This document shows, in pieces, positions 38,510 through 51,556 of a stretch of 64,000 nucleotides of DNA; position 1 is the first letter of the stretch, and each line of letters starts with the position of its first letter. The position numbers and the translations under genes were made by a program. The stretch lies in the NCBI GenBank assembly GCA_000231825.2, contig JH720323.1, positions 337,825 to 401,824 of the forward strand. Reading direction: 5' to 3'. The stretch comes from Tetrahymena elliotti 4EA (Eukaryota; Ciliophora; Oligohymenophorea; Hymenostomatida; Tetrahymenidae). The notes below the pieces were generated by a model. That model had not been told where the DNA came from and made no database searches. It saw only the letters and a program-made list of their open reading frames with translations.

Positions 38510-39638
38510 TAAATCTAAATATTGACACTTTTCTCAAATTTTTTTAATTAATTTTTAATAATTTAAAAATCTTGAAAAGATATTTATATTGTATGTATGT
38601 TTGCTTCTTTGTTTCAAACACCACGCCAAGAAAATTTCAACTATAAGATTATCAAAAATTTTCAATTTATAAAAATAAGAAGAAGAAAACCTAATAAATA
38701 ACTAATCACATATTTTTTAACATTCAACACTCATAAACTTTTTACGTTTTTAAATTGTGTAGCATTTAATAGCTGTCTTATTAATTATTTAAAAATCAAC
38801 ATTATTTGAAATAAAAAAATAAAATGTTTTAAATAAGATAAAAGATCTTTAAGAGAGTCTTTTATTGAATTAAAAAAATAAATAAATAAAAATTTATTTT
38901 ATTTATTTAAAGAAATTTTCTTAATTCAAAACAAAAAATAACGTTTTTAAATGTTTCAATTACAAATAATTTTTAAATCAATTATTTTTTGAATGAAAAA
39001 AATTTTCGTAGATATTTAATCTAATGACAGCAATTTTTAAAGCAAACAAACCATCAAAGTAAGATACATTTGTAAAGAAGATATTTTCAATTGAAATAAC
39101 TATTTTATTAAACTAATTTAAATAAATAAAATTGTTAAATTCTTTCAAAAAATAAATATTTACTTTAAAAATAGTGAAGAAAATTGATAAATCTTACGAA
39201 TTAAAAAAAAATTAAATAATTTTTATCAATATTTAAATAAAAAATTTCATAATTAGAAATCATCAAAAAAAATTTTAATTTTTATCAGGATTTATTTAAT
39301 GAAAATAATTTAAAAATGAAGAAATGTTAATTTATTAACAAAAAAAACAAAAAAGAAAACTAAGAAGTTCATTGAAAATGATTTTGAAATTAAAAAATCA
39401 GCACTAAATTAAAAGAAATAAATTTATGAAAAAAAATTAAATAAATATTTAAAATAAACTAAAAATTATAAAAAATAAAAATTTCTTTTAAAAATCGAAG
39501 TTAACAATAAGAATGGAAAAAGATAAATGAAAGAAAGAGTAATCAAATTATGTTATTATAAAATAATTTTATTAAATTAACTAAGAAATAATATATATAC
39601 TTTTTTACAAATAATTTTTAATATTTACAATTTTTAAT
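38510..39638. other. Intergenic region, 1.1 kb
   Basis: Very AT-rich with A/T homopolymers and a small AAATAAATAAA/TTTATTTATTT inverted repeat near 38875-38910. Promoter side of the sortilin gene and 3' side of the macro-domain gene; no gene recognised. Confidence 0.6.
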
Positions 39639-41180
39639 TCAAATATCTGATTAAATATTTTAGTAGGAAGAAGAACCAAATTTATTGCTTTGATAATTGG
39701 AGTTAATAAACATATTCTGTATATCATGACTATCTTGTTTTAAGTTTAGTTTCACATTGTAAAATAGACTATCTGGTTGATATTAAGGTTGTTTATTATT
39801 TAAGAGTGATGTTATTTATTGACTATCTAATCCTGAATTGAATGAGTCTTCAATAATATTCTCATCACATTAAAGATTTTTTTCTGAGGTATCGTCTTCG
39901 TCTTTACCTGAGGTAATATTTGTTTGCATAAATTCTCTTTTTATATTTCTGGTTTTTTCTTTTTTTGCCTAAAGCATACTTTATTAAAGATGATGCTATC
40001 CTTCAAAGTTAATTTAATTCTCGAAAGGGTTATTATAGTGATCAAGTTCTTTTTTTAGCATAGATTTTGTTCTTTCTACATTATGTTCTTTAAGAAGATT
40101 AGATTCGTATGAAGAGTGTTACTTTGATGCTAAATTTTAATTAGATTAGAATCTTTACTAACTAGCTCTTCTTATCTTATAGCCTTACGATTCTGGCTCA
40201 TTTTCGACTTAATTAATATCAAATTAAGCATGTTGAATTAATTGATCTTCTTAATTCTACTTACATTTTTAATTTTATTTTCCAGATTTATTTAGTTGAC
40301 TTGCATTAAGATCTTTTATTTAACTGGATTAGCTACATGTGCGAATTAAAGATTTATTTATGGATGTTTAATAGTTTTATTATAAATTAGAATCTTATTG
40401 GATATCAGAAGATAGTAATTTTTTAGATTAATTTTTTGCATCTTATCTCATTTATTTTTCAAAGGAGTTTGCATATTCCTCAAATACTAACTTTTAATTA
40501 CAAGAGTTGTCATAATAATCACAAGCATCATACAATTCTGTTTTTTAATTTGCATTTAAGGCTGATCTGTAACGTCTGATGCTTATTTCTTCATGTTGAT
40601 TACCAATAAAGATTATCTCTTTTAAATTATTAATTTAGTTTTCTAATATAAATTCTTAGCAGGCTAGAATTACGCTTACGCAAGATTAAGTTGTGTATGT
40701 TTTTAATTAATTGAGAGGTAATAAAATTGTCTAGCATTTTAGATTTTGGCTTGCGTGATTTAAAGATTCTTAAATCAAACGTCTAAGGTTTTCAGCTTCA
40801 TTATCTTCGTTAGTGTCTTTCATATAACCACCATGTATTATGTATTGACAATTTGCTTTTCCACCTTTAGTATGCATAACTTTGTTTAAAATTAAATCAT
40901 GATGTAGCTTTATGTACTCTTTACACTCTTTTACTACAGAATCTCCTGCATAATTCTTGAAAGATTTGTCAGGAAATTCTAAATGGCTATCTTAAATACA
41001 TAAAATAGCATCAACCCTCTATTTCTTTAAATATTTATACATGTCAAGACTTATAATAGTTATGCTTGTATTATTTATCTTCACTTATTCTACTTCATAT
41101 TCACAAAATGACTATGAAAATCTATAACTGTTATTATTTTATGAATTATTTTCATAGAAACTACTGCAAAAATTACCCAT
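39639..41180 (-). CDS. Macro-domain protein with N-terminal MGNFCS lipid-anchor signature (513 aa)
   Basis: Intronless minus-strand frame, ATG 41178-41180, TGA 39639-39641. It begins MGNFCSS: Gly2 and Ser6 fit N-myristoylation and Cys5 is a likely palmitoylation site, predicting membrane attachment. Residues ~25-230 look like a macro (ADP-ribose-binding) domain: VDAILCIQDSHLEFPD at the first loop, GDSVVKECKEYI, then TKGGKANCQYIIHGGYM (compare GxxxxTxGxxLxxxxxIH), ENLRRLIQESLNHA, TILLPLN and a final helix (SVILACQEFILE). The usual VNAAN and GGGV loop residues are replaced, so binding or hydrolysis of ADP-ribose is uncertain. The C-terminal ~280 residues are Gln/Asn/Ser-rich and probably disordered. 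Domain call is by motif order; fusion with a lipid anchor is direct from sequence. Confidence 0.75.
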
Positions 41181-42368
41181 TTATTTAAATAAAAAAACCC
41201 TTCAATTGTCCTTGTTCTTAATTTTAATGAATCAAACCAATATTTTTTTTTAAATTATTTGCTTCTAGCAGTTCTTTATTTTTGGCAATAGATATTTCTA
41301 CAATCAATTACGTGATTCTTATTTTAACAAATATCTACAAGGAAAGATGATTAATGCTAAATTGAGATAGCTCTTTGGTTAAATAATAATAATAATTTTA
41401 TTTAATGGAATGTCAAAAGATATTTTCAACTAAAAATTATTTTGGTTTTATCTAGATTCCTTTTTTTTTAAGTAGGTTTTTTATTTAAAAATTTGCCCTT
41501 TTAATTAGTATCTTAATAGAGTATTTAAGTTGCTTATTGATGAATATTTATTTATATTTGAAGATAAATTAATTATTTTTTGTATCACCTTTTTTGAAGC
41601 AATATAATAATACAAAATAATTAATTATTGTTGATATTGTTTTTACATAAATTAAGAATTGGCTTTCCTTCTATTTTTTAATTTAATAAAAGATTTTGCC
41701 CACTTATTCCTCTACTTTTACAAGGATTTTATTCTTTGATTATTTTTTAAAAAAAAGTAAAGTAAAGTTAAGCAACCAATACTTTGTGAAATAAAAATCT
41801 GCACAATAAACCTAAAATATCTAAAAAATATGATGGAATATGTAAAATCAATATTTTTTGAATAATAAAAAATTTTAGCTCCGAGAAGAGATTCATTCAG
41901 AAAACAAATTTGATATGATTAAATTGTTATTCTAGAGTTATACAAATAAATTTAGATTTTCAATTGATTTACAGTCTATGTTCTTATATTCTTTCATTAA
42001 TATTATAAAAGAAATAAGATTTTGCTAAATATTTTAATGAATAATTAAATTCTATTCTATGTTTCAAAAGTATTTCTTTTACTAATTAAAATTTTTAATC
42101 TATTTGATATTTTAACTTATGAAGTAGTTATCTACCATAGAAAGAATGATTTATATAATTAATGATTTAACGATTAATTAGAAGACTCTGTTAAATAATG
42201 TTTTAATTATCTATATTTAATGGTTACATTCAAATAAAACTCAGAATTAATTTTCAAGTTTTATTTTACTGAAACAAAATCATTAATAAATAGCTTTTGA
42301 TCTACCTATCTATTATTTCTACTTTGATAAATTAACTTTAAGTAACTTATAAAAGCAAAGGCATACTT
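41181..42368. other. Intergenic region, 1.2 kb
   Basis: Divergent promoter region between the macro-domain gene (minus) and the Rdx-like gene (plus). This is where transcription switches from the long minus run to the long plus run. Chance open frames occur but no gene is supported. Confidence 0.55.
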
Positions 42369-45300
42369 ATGAATTCTCTTAAAGAAGATAATATAAATAC
42401 ATAATCGATTGTAATTAATATAGAATGTTGCTAGAATTGCCCACTTCATTCATGGTTCACTCATCACCAAGAAGAAAAATATGAACTATATTTTAATCAA
42501 AGTACTTTTATAATATATTATTGTATATATCATTTCTTTCTAACGATAAGTTAAAATTAAGTGAAGGTACTTATAGAAAAAGAAGTTGAAAATGTCACAG
42601 TAGAAAAGAATCTAGTACCAAATCATTTAGTTAAAATTGAAAATAGATACAATTAGGAGGATTTTAATTCTTATTTGGATTTAATCCAAAATAAACCTGT
42701 ATAATACCCAAGAATAGGTTCTTTTGAAATAACTATTTTTAATGTTACTATCTTTTCAAAGATATCTTGTTCTTCTTGGCCTCATTATGGAAGTATAATA
42801 CACACTCTTAAGAATATAATATAAGAAAAGCTTTAGAATAAAGTTGTTATTCATTATTCTGTATTGAAGAATGATAATGAAGATAATTAAAATTAAAGAG
42901 AGTCATAACAGTTAAATGTAAAAATTATAAATTCTTAGTAAAATCAAGGTAAGAAGTCTCTTCCTTCTTCTCCAAGAGCTTTAAATGGTATAAAAATACC
43001 ACCTATGTAAATAATTATATAGAATACAATCAAATTAAATAATTATTATTTAAAATTATCAGATAACATATTTCAAGATCGAATTCTCCTAGGATGAGGA
43101 ATTATCTACTGCCTTTAGAAAGTAAAAATGACGATATTTCTTATTCATAGCATCAGATTATAAATTCTTCTTTTTAAAAAGAAAAATCTGTTAGTCCATT
43201 AAAAAATCTACCACCTATAAACTAGTAAAATGATAAAAAAATGATTATAAAGGACTAATAAAAAGGCTTTATTGTTAAAACAAACTTCTACAAATCACAA
43301 AATTAAGATGAAAAATAAAAGATATAAGCTAACCCAAAATTTTAAAAGGTTAGAGCATCCTCTCCTTTACAAAAAGAACACAATATATACATTAGAAAAA
43401 CTAATTTGTAAGGTGAAGAGTAGAATATCCTCATCAAATCCCAGTAAGATATATTTAAAAATTTAGCAATATAATAACTTAAAGAATAACTATTAAAGAA
43501 ATTTAACAATAGATGATAGTAAGGAAGAAAATAGTGAAATGGTTAGAAGTGTACAGCTCAATTAAGAGAGAAAAGTGAGAGATTATTAAGCTTAAAATGC
43601 AGTTAAAGTCAGATTTAGTAACAAGAATGAGAATGAAAAAAGCTAAGAAAGAGAGTATAATAAATCAAACTCGCCCTTTTTAAAACCTATCTAAAGAAAG
43701 TAGGAATAAGATTTAAATAATAATGAGAAAAATAGTGTTGGATTAATTTGTGATATGAAGATTAAGACTGTAAAACTTCCATATAAAACTGTTTATTCTA
43801 ATCTCAAATCTGCACATAATAAGAATTAAAATTAATCTTTACCTCCTAAAGAAAATTCAAACTCTCCTCTTCTTAATTAAAAAAATAGATAGCTAATCAA
43901 CAATAAATCAAGGCCTGCTAATTAAATTTAGAACTAAGTAAATAAGACCAATGAAAATTCTTAACTAGAAGAAGAGTAAGAAATTCTACTAAGCTCTTAA
44001 AGTAAAATCAATATTTTGTATGAAAATTTACATTTTAAAATAATAAATTAGATGAATAATTCAATATGTAAAATGATGCAAAAAAAGTTGATAATGAAAA
44101 TATTTCAGAAGAATCAAAAGGAAATATCTAAATAAAATAGAAAGAACCTGTTTCTAGCAATAAATAAAAAACTTTCGAAGAATAATCTGTGTCATAGGAT
44201 TTGAAGAAAATAAAAAAATAAAATTTAGAATCACCAATCAGTTTTAATAAAAAAAATATCAATGATACTTATAAGAAAGTTAATTCTCTTTAAAAAACAG
44301 ATAAAATTGACAGTGAGAATGACAATAAAAAGCATAATTTGAATATAGATCATAACACAAAAAAAAATACCATCAGTAACCTTTCTAAAATTGAATTTAT
44401 AAAAAGTGATGTGAACAGTTCTTGTTCTCTATTTTCCAACACGGAATAGAAAGAGATAAATTTGTAAAATTCTTAAGTCAATGATGAAGAAATAAAATAA
44501 AATGAATAAAAGGCTTAAAGATAAAATTCATAATTCAATAAGTAATAAGAAAATGGAGACTAGCAAAAAGTTGTAGTTGCTGATTTAAAATAATAGAAAG
44601 ATAATGATGAAAGCAATATAGTTGAAGAAAACCTAAAAAGGAAAGATGAAAATAATGCTTAAAATGGATAAGATGATAAATAAAAAGATTTGTTCAAAAA
44701 AAAAAATATAGTTGTTGGCAATCAGGAGAAATCCAGTATTTAAAATGGAGATAACTCATCATAAAGTATCAATTTAAAAATGAATGAAGATTAACAGAAT
44801 AACTTTAATCAAAATTAAGAAAATAATTTAAAATCACATGAAAAAATTAATGAGAGTTAGTAGGATAACAATACAAAAAGTCAGATAGAAAGTATAAGCT
44901 CAAAAATAATAGCCTAAAAAGAATAAGAAAATGAAAAAACAATTGAAAAAAGTCCTTCAATAAGAGAATAAATAAAAGATGACTCTAGTTAATAAGAAAG
45001 TTAATCTATTATCAAAAAAGAATCTAGTGAGTCAAATCAAAGTAAGATAAAGAACTAATAGGGAAATAATATAAAACAGTAAAAGGAAAATAATAGCTTA
45101 AAGTAAATCTAATAATAAAAAAAAGGAACTGAAGAAGAATAATTAAAAGATGTAAGAAAAAGTTTATAAAATTAGGAAGAGACTGTTCAAGAGTAATAAA
45201 GTGGTAGTAAAATTATTGAACAAAACGAAATATCAGAATATAAAAGTGAAAATTAAAATGAAAATCTAGAGTAAGAAGAACTAAAAGAATAAAGTAATAA

Positions 45301-45649
45301 TAAATTATAAGAGCAAAATACTAATCAATATCAAGAAGATGATGATAATGATGAAGATGATGAAGAGGATGGTGATGGTGAAGAAGAGGGGTCATATAAA
45401 AATTAAAATTTTTACTAAATAAAAGAAATAGTTTTTAAGTATCTGTTTAAATTAGAATAAAAAGTTATTAATCAGATTATGGAAATTTAAGTAGAGGATA
45501 TTTAAGAGTTTTAACATGAAAACTACTAATCAAACATTAGTAAAATAAAAGTAAATCACTTAAATCTGTAAAATAGTATGCTTTCCTATAGTGATTTTGA
45601 ATAAACAAATTAGTTTTCTAAAAAATCTACACTTAAATCAGATGCATGA
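42369..45649 (+). CDS. Rdx/SelW-type thioredoxin-like domain fused to a very long low-complexity tail (1019 aa)
   Basis: Exons in phase: 42369-42501, 42562-43006, 43063-43443, 43499-44001 and 44052-45649; the total closes exactly. Residues ~13-150 resemble the Rdx family: a redox CxxC (C21-Q-N-C24 in NIECCQNCPLHSW), and later PRIGSFEITIFNVTIFSKI with SWPHYGSIIHTLKNII, matching the Rdx pattern GxFEVxxxGxxxFSK...P...L. Rdx proteins (SelW, SelT, SelH relatives) are small thiol oxidoreductases of ~100 residues. Here some 850 residues of Gln/Asn/Lys/Glu/Ser-rich, probably disordered and partly coiled-coil sequence follow, with a strongly acidic D/E run near the end and a basic stretch afterwards. 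The fifth exon alone is 1.6 kb. The standard-code frame at 43272-43466 is a shadow. Domain assignment is moderate; the tail is plainly visible. Confidence 0.78.
45335..45389 (+). repeat. GAT/GAA repeat encoding an acidic run
   Basis: A simple GAT/GAA/GGT-rich stretch inside the last exon of the Rdx-tail gene, coding EDDDNDEDDEEDGDGEEE. It is a coding microsatellite and likely length-variable between strains. Confidence 0.85.
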
Positions 45650-46593
45650 TAGTACTTCTTCTTAAATTTATAATAAATAAAAATCAAATATTTCTGATTA
45701 AAATAATTATTTATTTATTTATTTCAAAATTTTAAAAGAAGTTAATCTTTTATCTATTATTAATTAGTAAATTACAGAAATTTAATCAAAATTATTAAAA
45801 CCTTTATAATTTTAAATTAGTATGTTTATTTATTAAAATTAAATTACAGAGTAATATACAATAAATAATTTTCATCCAAATTTTTGTAAAAATCAATGAA
45901 AAAAAACTTTTAAATTATTTTCTCACTTTAAAATTTATACTTGTAAATAAATAAGAAACTCACTTATTTTTTCCAAATAAAATAAATCATCCTTGAAATT
46001 ACTTTTTCTTTAGCGATAATAGTGTAGATCTCAAAATATTAAATTTATTTCTTTACTTTAAATATTAATAATTAAGTAAAAAAATAATTAAATTTAGATA
46101 AAATTTAAAAACTTGTATAGCCGTATGATGTTTAATAAATACATCCAATCAAATATTTTATTAAATGTGTATTTTTTAAATTAAACTAAATAAATGCTAA
46201 TGAAATTATTAAAAAACAATGTAAAGTTAAGTTATTCATTTGAAATAGTTTTCTCAATCAAAAAATAAAAAAGATTTTAAAACCTAGCCAGTGATAATAT
46301 TTAGAGTTTAAATATTTAATATTTTATTGTATTATTTTTTTTTTTAATTTATTTTGAAATTTCGAAAGAAGTAAGTATAATTACATAAGAAAAGAGTGGT
46401 TAGTTATTTTCTTTTATGACTAGCTTAATTTATTGAGAAAAATATCTTGCCTTTACTGATAATAGAACAATCTATCTTAATATAAAAATCTGATTGATCC
46501 ATCAATTTAGCTAAAATATTGAATTTATTGATGATTTTTAATAAGCAAATTAAATTTATAGCATAGAAAAATAACAAATAAATTTATTGAGTT
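45650..46593. other. Intergenic region, 0.9 kb
   Basis: AT-rich spacer between two plus-strand genes. No gene-like frame or repeat; promoter of the SEC14-like gene presumably lies here. Confidence 0.6.
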
Positions 46594-48060
46594 ATGGAGT
46601 AACTAAAATTAGAAGATCCTTTATCTTACACTTATTTAAAGCTAAATAAAAAGGCTTATTTATATTTCCCTAAAGGTATAACTTTAAAATATTTTATAAA
46701 ATAAGCTTATTTTACTTTTTAAAGAACCAGAATAGTATATTGGTGAAGGAAAAAAACTAATGAGATTAATTTTTGATGGCCCAATCACAATCACTTAGTT
46801 TGAAAAAGAAGAATATGAAAAATTTGAAAAGTAGTTAAAGGATAGTGGAGATGAATAAAAGCATTTATAAGATTAAAAAGTTTGGACCACATCAAATAGA
46901 ATGCGTTTTTTGCAAGCTAGTGGATGGAAATATAACGTAGCAATAAATAATATAGCTTAACATAATGAATGGAGAAAAAGTAGCTTACCAATTAGGCTTG
47001 ATGATGATATTCTTTAATTTTTGGTATTAATACAGTTGATGTTAATTTGAAAATAAAAAATATCTCATTTTAAAATAGAACTCAGGAATTCTCTACTTGC
47101 ATGGAAGAGATAATAGAAACAGACCAATTATGGTTTTAAACGCATACAAAATAGATACTAAAAAAATGAGTGAAGAAATTTTAATAAAAGGTGTTTCATT
47201 TTTCTTAGAAGTTGTTGTAAATAATATGTTATTACCAGGATAAGTTGAGAATTGGGTCATTATCCTAGACTTCAATTAAATGGGTCTCTTTTCTTTCCCT
47301 GTTATGGTAAAATTATTACTTTTACTTTAGATTTTAGCTATAAGACTAATTCTACATAGAATTATGAGATTTTCCTAATATTGCTATTAAGTGTTAAAAC
47401 TGCTAATAAAAGAATTCTAAATTAAAATACAAAGAAAAGCAACTCAAAAATAATAATTTTTTCAATAATTTATTTGAATTAGTAATTTTTCAATTAAAAG
47501 CATTAACTAAATAATAGTAAATTTAATAATAATGATAATAATTTTGTGTGAAATTATATTATTTGAATATTATGTTGCTTTTTAAATAACATATTTTAAA
47601 AATATAAAAAGTCATTTAAAAAAATGATTGGCTTTTTACAATCCAATTACAGAGCAAGAATGTATAAACTATACTGTGTAAACACTCCTAATTCTATTTG
47701 GGTACCTTGGAAGGCTGTTTAGGTTTTCTTGGAAGAGAATACTATTTAAAAAGTTAATTTCTCTAAACAAAACACCCCTACAGATCTTTTTAAACATTGT
47801 AATAAGTCACAAGTTGAATCTAAATTTGGAGGAAGTGCTTCAGATATTAAAGATCACTCTTGGTAATTTATTCTTATTTTTTTAAGTACTTTTTTTATTG
47901 ATCTTTTATAATATTTAGGCCTCCTAAAGTTATTTAAGGAGAAACTTGTTCTGAAGGAGAAAAAGAAAGTGACTTTTTGATTTCAGTAGAAGAATATAAG
48001 AAAAAATATTAAAAGGGAGAATTAACTGGATGTGAAATTTGTCAAGAATATATTAAATGA
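46594..48060 (+). CDS. SEC14/CRAL-TRIO lipid-binding protein (333 aa)
   Basis: Exons in phase: 46594-46675, 46725-47023, 47079-47306, 47612-47862 and 47919-48060; one intron is 305 nt, long for this window. The N-terminal helical part (TSNRMRFLQASGWKYNVA) is the CRAL-TRIO N region. The lipid pocket is marked by ILYLHGRDNRNRPIMVLNA, then ENWVIILDFNQMGLFSFP and IGFLQSNYRARMYKLYCVNT, as in Sec14/PITP proteins that exchange or present phosphoinositides and other lipids at membranes. After TP the domain continues through IWVPWKAVQVFLEENTIQKV, ending with a short Cys-containing tail (TGCEICQEYIK). There is no TM or GOLD domain, so it is a compact cytosolic carrier. Ligand unknown. Confidence 0.9.
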
Positions 48061-48307
48061 TTTGTTTGGTCAATAAATTAATAATTAATATTAATGAGAT
48101 ATTTATCAGTCATTAATTGAAATATTGTTTAATTATGTGTTGATTATTTTATTTAACTATTTATTTGTGTGTTTATATTTTATTAAAAAATATTTGTTTC
48201 TAATTAGTTATTTAATTAATCAATCAATTATTTGGTAGAATATTAATACTTATTGATTCTACTTTTTTTCAATTAAATTCTTTCCTATTATATATTATTT
48301 TTAGAAC

Positions 48308-51300
48308 ATGATTAGTAATTTTATTTAACAAGACAACACTTTGACTGATCATAATCATCTTTAATTTAAGCAAATATAATCAAAAAGTTTAAGTCCTCAC
48401 TCTAAAACTTAAAATAGTTTTTTTCTTGAGCATAAAAAGCTAAAAGTAATAGATAACATATTATTGAAACCATATAAACTTGATACAAAGGCTTTATGTA
48501 AAGTAGTTGAATTAGGAATTAAGTCTAGTCTACCTGAATATGATAATATGAGATAACTCTCACCTATTGATAGAAATTTTGTATCTAAAGTTTATAAGTT
48601 GAGCCCTTGTAGTAGCTCAAGACCTTATTCCCCATTAAAAAAATGTATTTTTAACATTTAATATACTGTAAGTGGTAAGTTAAATTATATATTTTAAAAC
48701 GAAAATAAGATACTACACCAACTTCTAAGCTTAAATATTAAAAGTACATAGAAATTCTAAAACCTATAGGATCTGAAATAACTTTAAATTAAAATCCTGA
48801 TGAATAAGCTATGTAAAATTTTGAAGAAAATTTTGTGAAAAGTTAAAAAAAAGTAAACGATATAAATGCAATAAAATATTGTAATATTAAAAAATATGTA
48901 AAAAAAAGATGTTTAATTCTTTTTAATTAAACAGAAAATAATTAGATGATTAGAGTGAGAACTTTTCAAGCTCCATAAAACATAAATAAATTATTAAAAG
49001 AACCTGAAAACTAAATTTGCAGGTATTTACCATTTTTGGAATAATCTTATCAAGAGAGTTAAAAAATAGAATCTTAAGATGATAAAAAACTTGTTTATAT
49101 AATTAATGATGACAGTGTCATAAGTAAATATGTAAAGTAAGCTCTAGATAAAAGGTCAGAATTTTGGATAGATGCAAACTAATCTACAAAAAAAAGGACT
49201 CCAATATTCAAGTAACTGATTTAGATTTTATTGAGAAAATGAATGAAGCCAAGCATCTTTGAAAAGAAAATTTCTTTTTCCAAATAAAAATTTATTTTTT
49301 ATATCAGCTAAATATTTTTAAGAATCAATTATCTTTTCTTTGAAATAATAATCGGGTTTAATAATATGATATTTTATATTTAAAATAGATGGTCTAGAAA
49401 AATTAATAGTATAATATTTATGAATATGCCAAGCTTCTATAAGGAGAAAGCAATAGTTAAAGTAATAAAATTTAAAAATGCATAATTAGTTAATTAAATA
49501 AATAGTTAAGATAATAAGTTGATTTACAACCATTTCTAATTTGAAGAATAATTGATGAATAAGTATATATTTTGGTAAAATATTGTTGGACATCACCAAT
49601 AAATTAAGGTTAAATATATGTTTGAAATGCAAGCCTTGCTTTTAGTAAACAACAGAAAAATTAAGAAGCAAGTTACAAACTAAGAAGGAGGGAGTGGTGA
49701 AAATAAAATCTCAAAAAAGAGAACTAAAGAGGGGAAACTATCAAGGAAAGGAACAAAAACAACAGATAAGGAGAAAAAGAAAGAAAAAAATTTGAGCACT
49801 AAAGATTAAGACTAAGATAAATTGCTTTTAAACAGAAAGGATTTTGAACTCAAAGAAATAGTTGAAATTATTCCTCCTACTATAGTTTTAGATATGTTTA
49901 ATTAGGATTTTATAGAAAACTTAAAATAGTTTTTTGGTTTATTTTAAAAACTTAAACCTTCATCAGGTGACACTTTTGCTAATAGAGGTGGTTCTTTTGA
50001 AACAATTTATAATGATGCTATAGAATTTTTTGATGATCTTAAAAAAACTATGACTAAAAATAATGAAGAAGTTAAAGTTAGTGATAGAGATTTTAAGTAT
50101 AAATAAATGAATGTCTAAATGTCTAATTTTTTTACTTCTTTTCCTTCTTCTTTTGTCAGTCGTAAAAAGAATGTTTGGATTATTAAGCAAATAGATGTTT
50201 CTAGGTAATTGATCATTTATTTAATATTCTATTTTTTAATTTTTTATAATATACTAGGATGGGGAAAGAGTAAAAAACTTGCTCAACAGTGATAAATTCT
50301 CATGATAAGTTAGTTAAAATTCTTAAAGATTGCATAAACCTTTACAGAAGAGAGCACTCCCAGAGTTTGAAAACTGTTTGTATAATATTTATATTATTTA
50401 AAAATGCTTTAATTTATTGTTTTGTAGATCCAAAGCATCCATGGACTTATCAGTTTGTTATTTAGAAGTATTTAGAAGATCCTTTATTAGTTAATAACAA
50501 AAAATGCACGGCTAAAAGATGGGTGCTACTCTCTTAGTTTAATAAAGAACTGAAATGCTATTTATATAAGTTGGTTATTTTACAATTATAAATAAAATTT
50601 ATTTGATTAATTTTTCAAATTTGGTTAAGTAAAGGAATAGTTTAACTTTCGTTTGATAGGAATTTAGTGGAAAAGGCTAAGGATAAGCAAAATTTGGAAA
50701 CCTAGTAGAGCAATCTTAAGTCATAGTCCCAAGTTCCAAAAGTGTCAACAATTACAAATATCGAGATAAAATAATCAGTTCAAGCTTCATAAATATTGTC
50801 AAATAATTAGATTTAATCAGAATTTTAATTTTAATAAGAGAATCAAGATTAAACAATAGAGTATATTTCATGGGATGAATTCGAAACTTATTAGACTGGC
50901 TTATTAAAGTAATAAGGGTTGATATATATTGTAGAGAAGTAAAAACCAGAAAAACAATAGTAAAGTTAATAAGCTTTGGAGGATGAAGAATAGATAGATA
51001 AATAAGTAGAAGAAAACATGTAAATTGAATAAGAGGAAAGTATAGAATTTACAAATGATTTTCTGATAATGAAGGAAGAAATGGAAAAGATTGTAAAGTT
51101 GTCAATTCAATCTATAAAAACTAGAATTAATGAAAAAAAAAAAGAAGGATGTTTAATGATTCTAGAGTTTGATTATTTAATTGATTAGTAATATAATCCT
51201 TATTTGGCTGGCATTAATTATGTTTCCTCCTTTGACAATTATCCATAAGAGTTTTTGAATTCAACTTTACCTGACTTACTCGGTAAACATACATAATATA

Positions 51301-51556
51301 TTCATAAATTATTACTGATTAATAAATTAATTGAAAAATAAAATTTTAAATATTGTTTAGATGAAACTTTTGCTATTACATTAGATTAATATCTGAAGGA
51401 AAGATATTAAAATATATCTGAAAATGTGTAATTAAGGGATACACATAATTGGTAAATAAAATCTTGTCATTATCACAATTTTATTTTTTAATTAAAGTAA
51501 TATATTCACTTCTTTTTACCATTAAATTCAGGAAAGAAATTAACTACTAAGAATGA
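48308..51556 (+). CDS. Tubulin-tyrosine-ligase-like (TTLL) protein, probably inactive
   Basis: Plus-strand multi-exon gene, ATG 48308-48310; the first intron is 48645-48709 and others lie near 48.9, 49.2-49.4, 50.2, 50.4, 50.6 and 51.5 kb. The TTLL fold is shown by QLVNQINSQDNKLIYNHFQF with KYIFWQN, NVWIIKQIDVSR (ATP-site Lys kept) and HPWTYQFVIQKYLEDPLLV. In active TTLLs, GRKFDIRVW carries an essential Asp-x-Arg; here the same place reads NKKCTAKRW. The Mg/ATP motif EVNTNP reads AGINYVSS, so the catalytic Glu and second Asn are lost. A Lys-rich insert and a long Gln-rich insert interrupt the domain. I infer a pseudoenzyme that may still bind tubulin. The stop at 51554-51556 is uncertain, since another frame stays open to about 51.71 kb. 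Confidence 0.75.
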
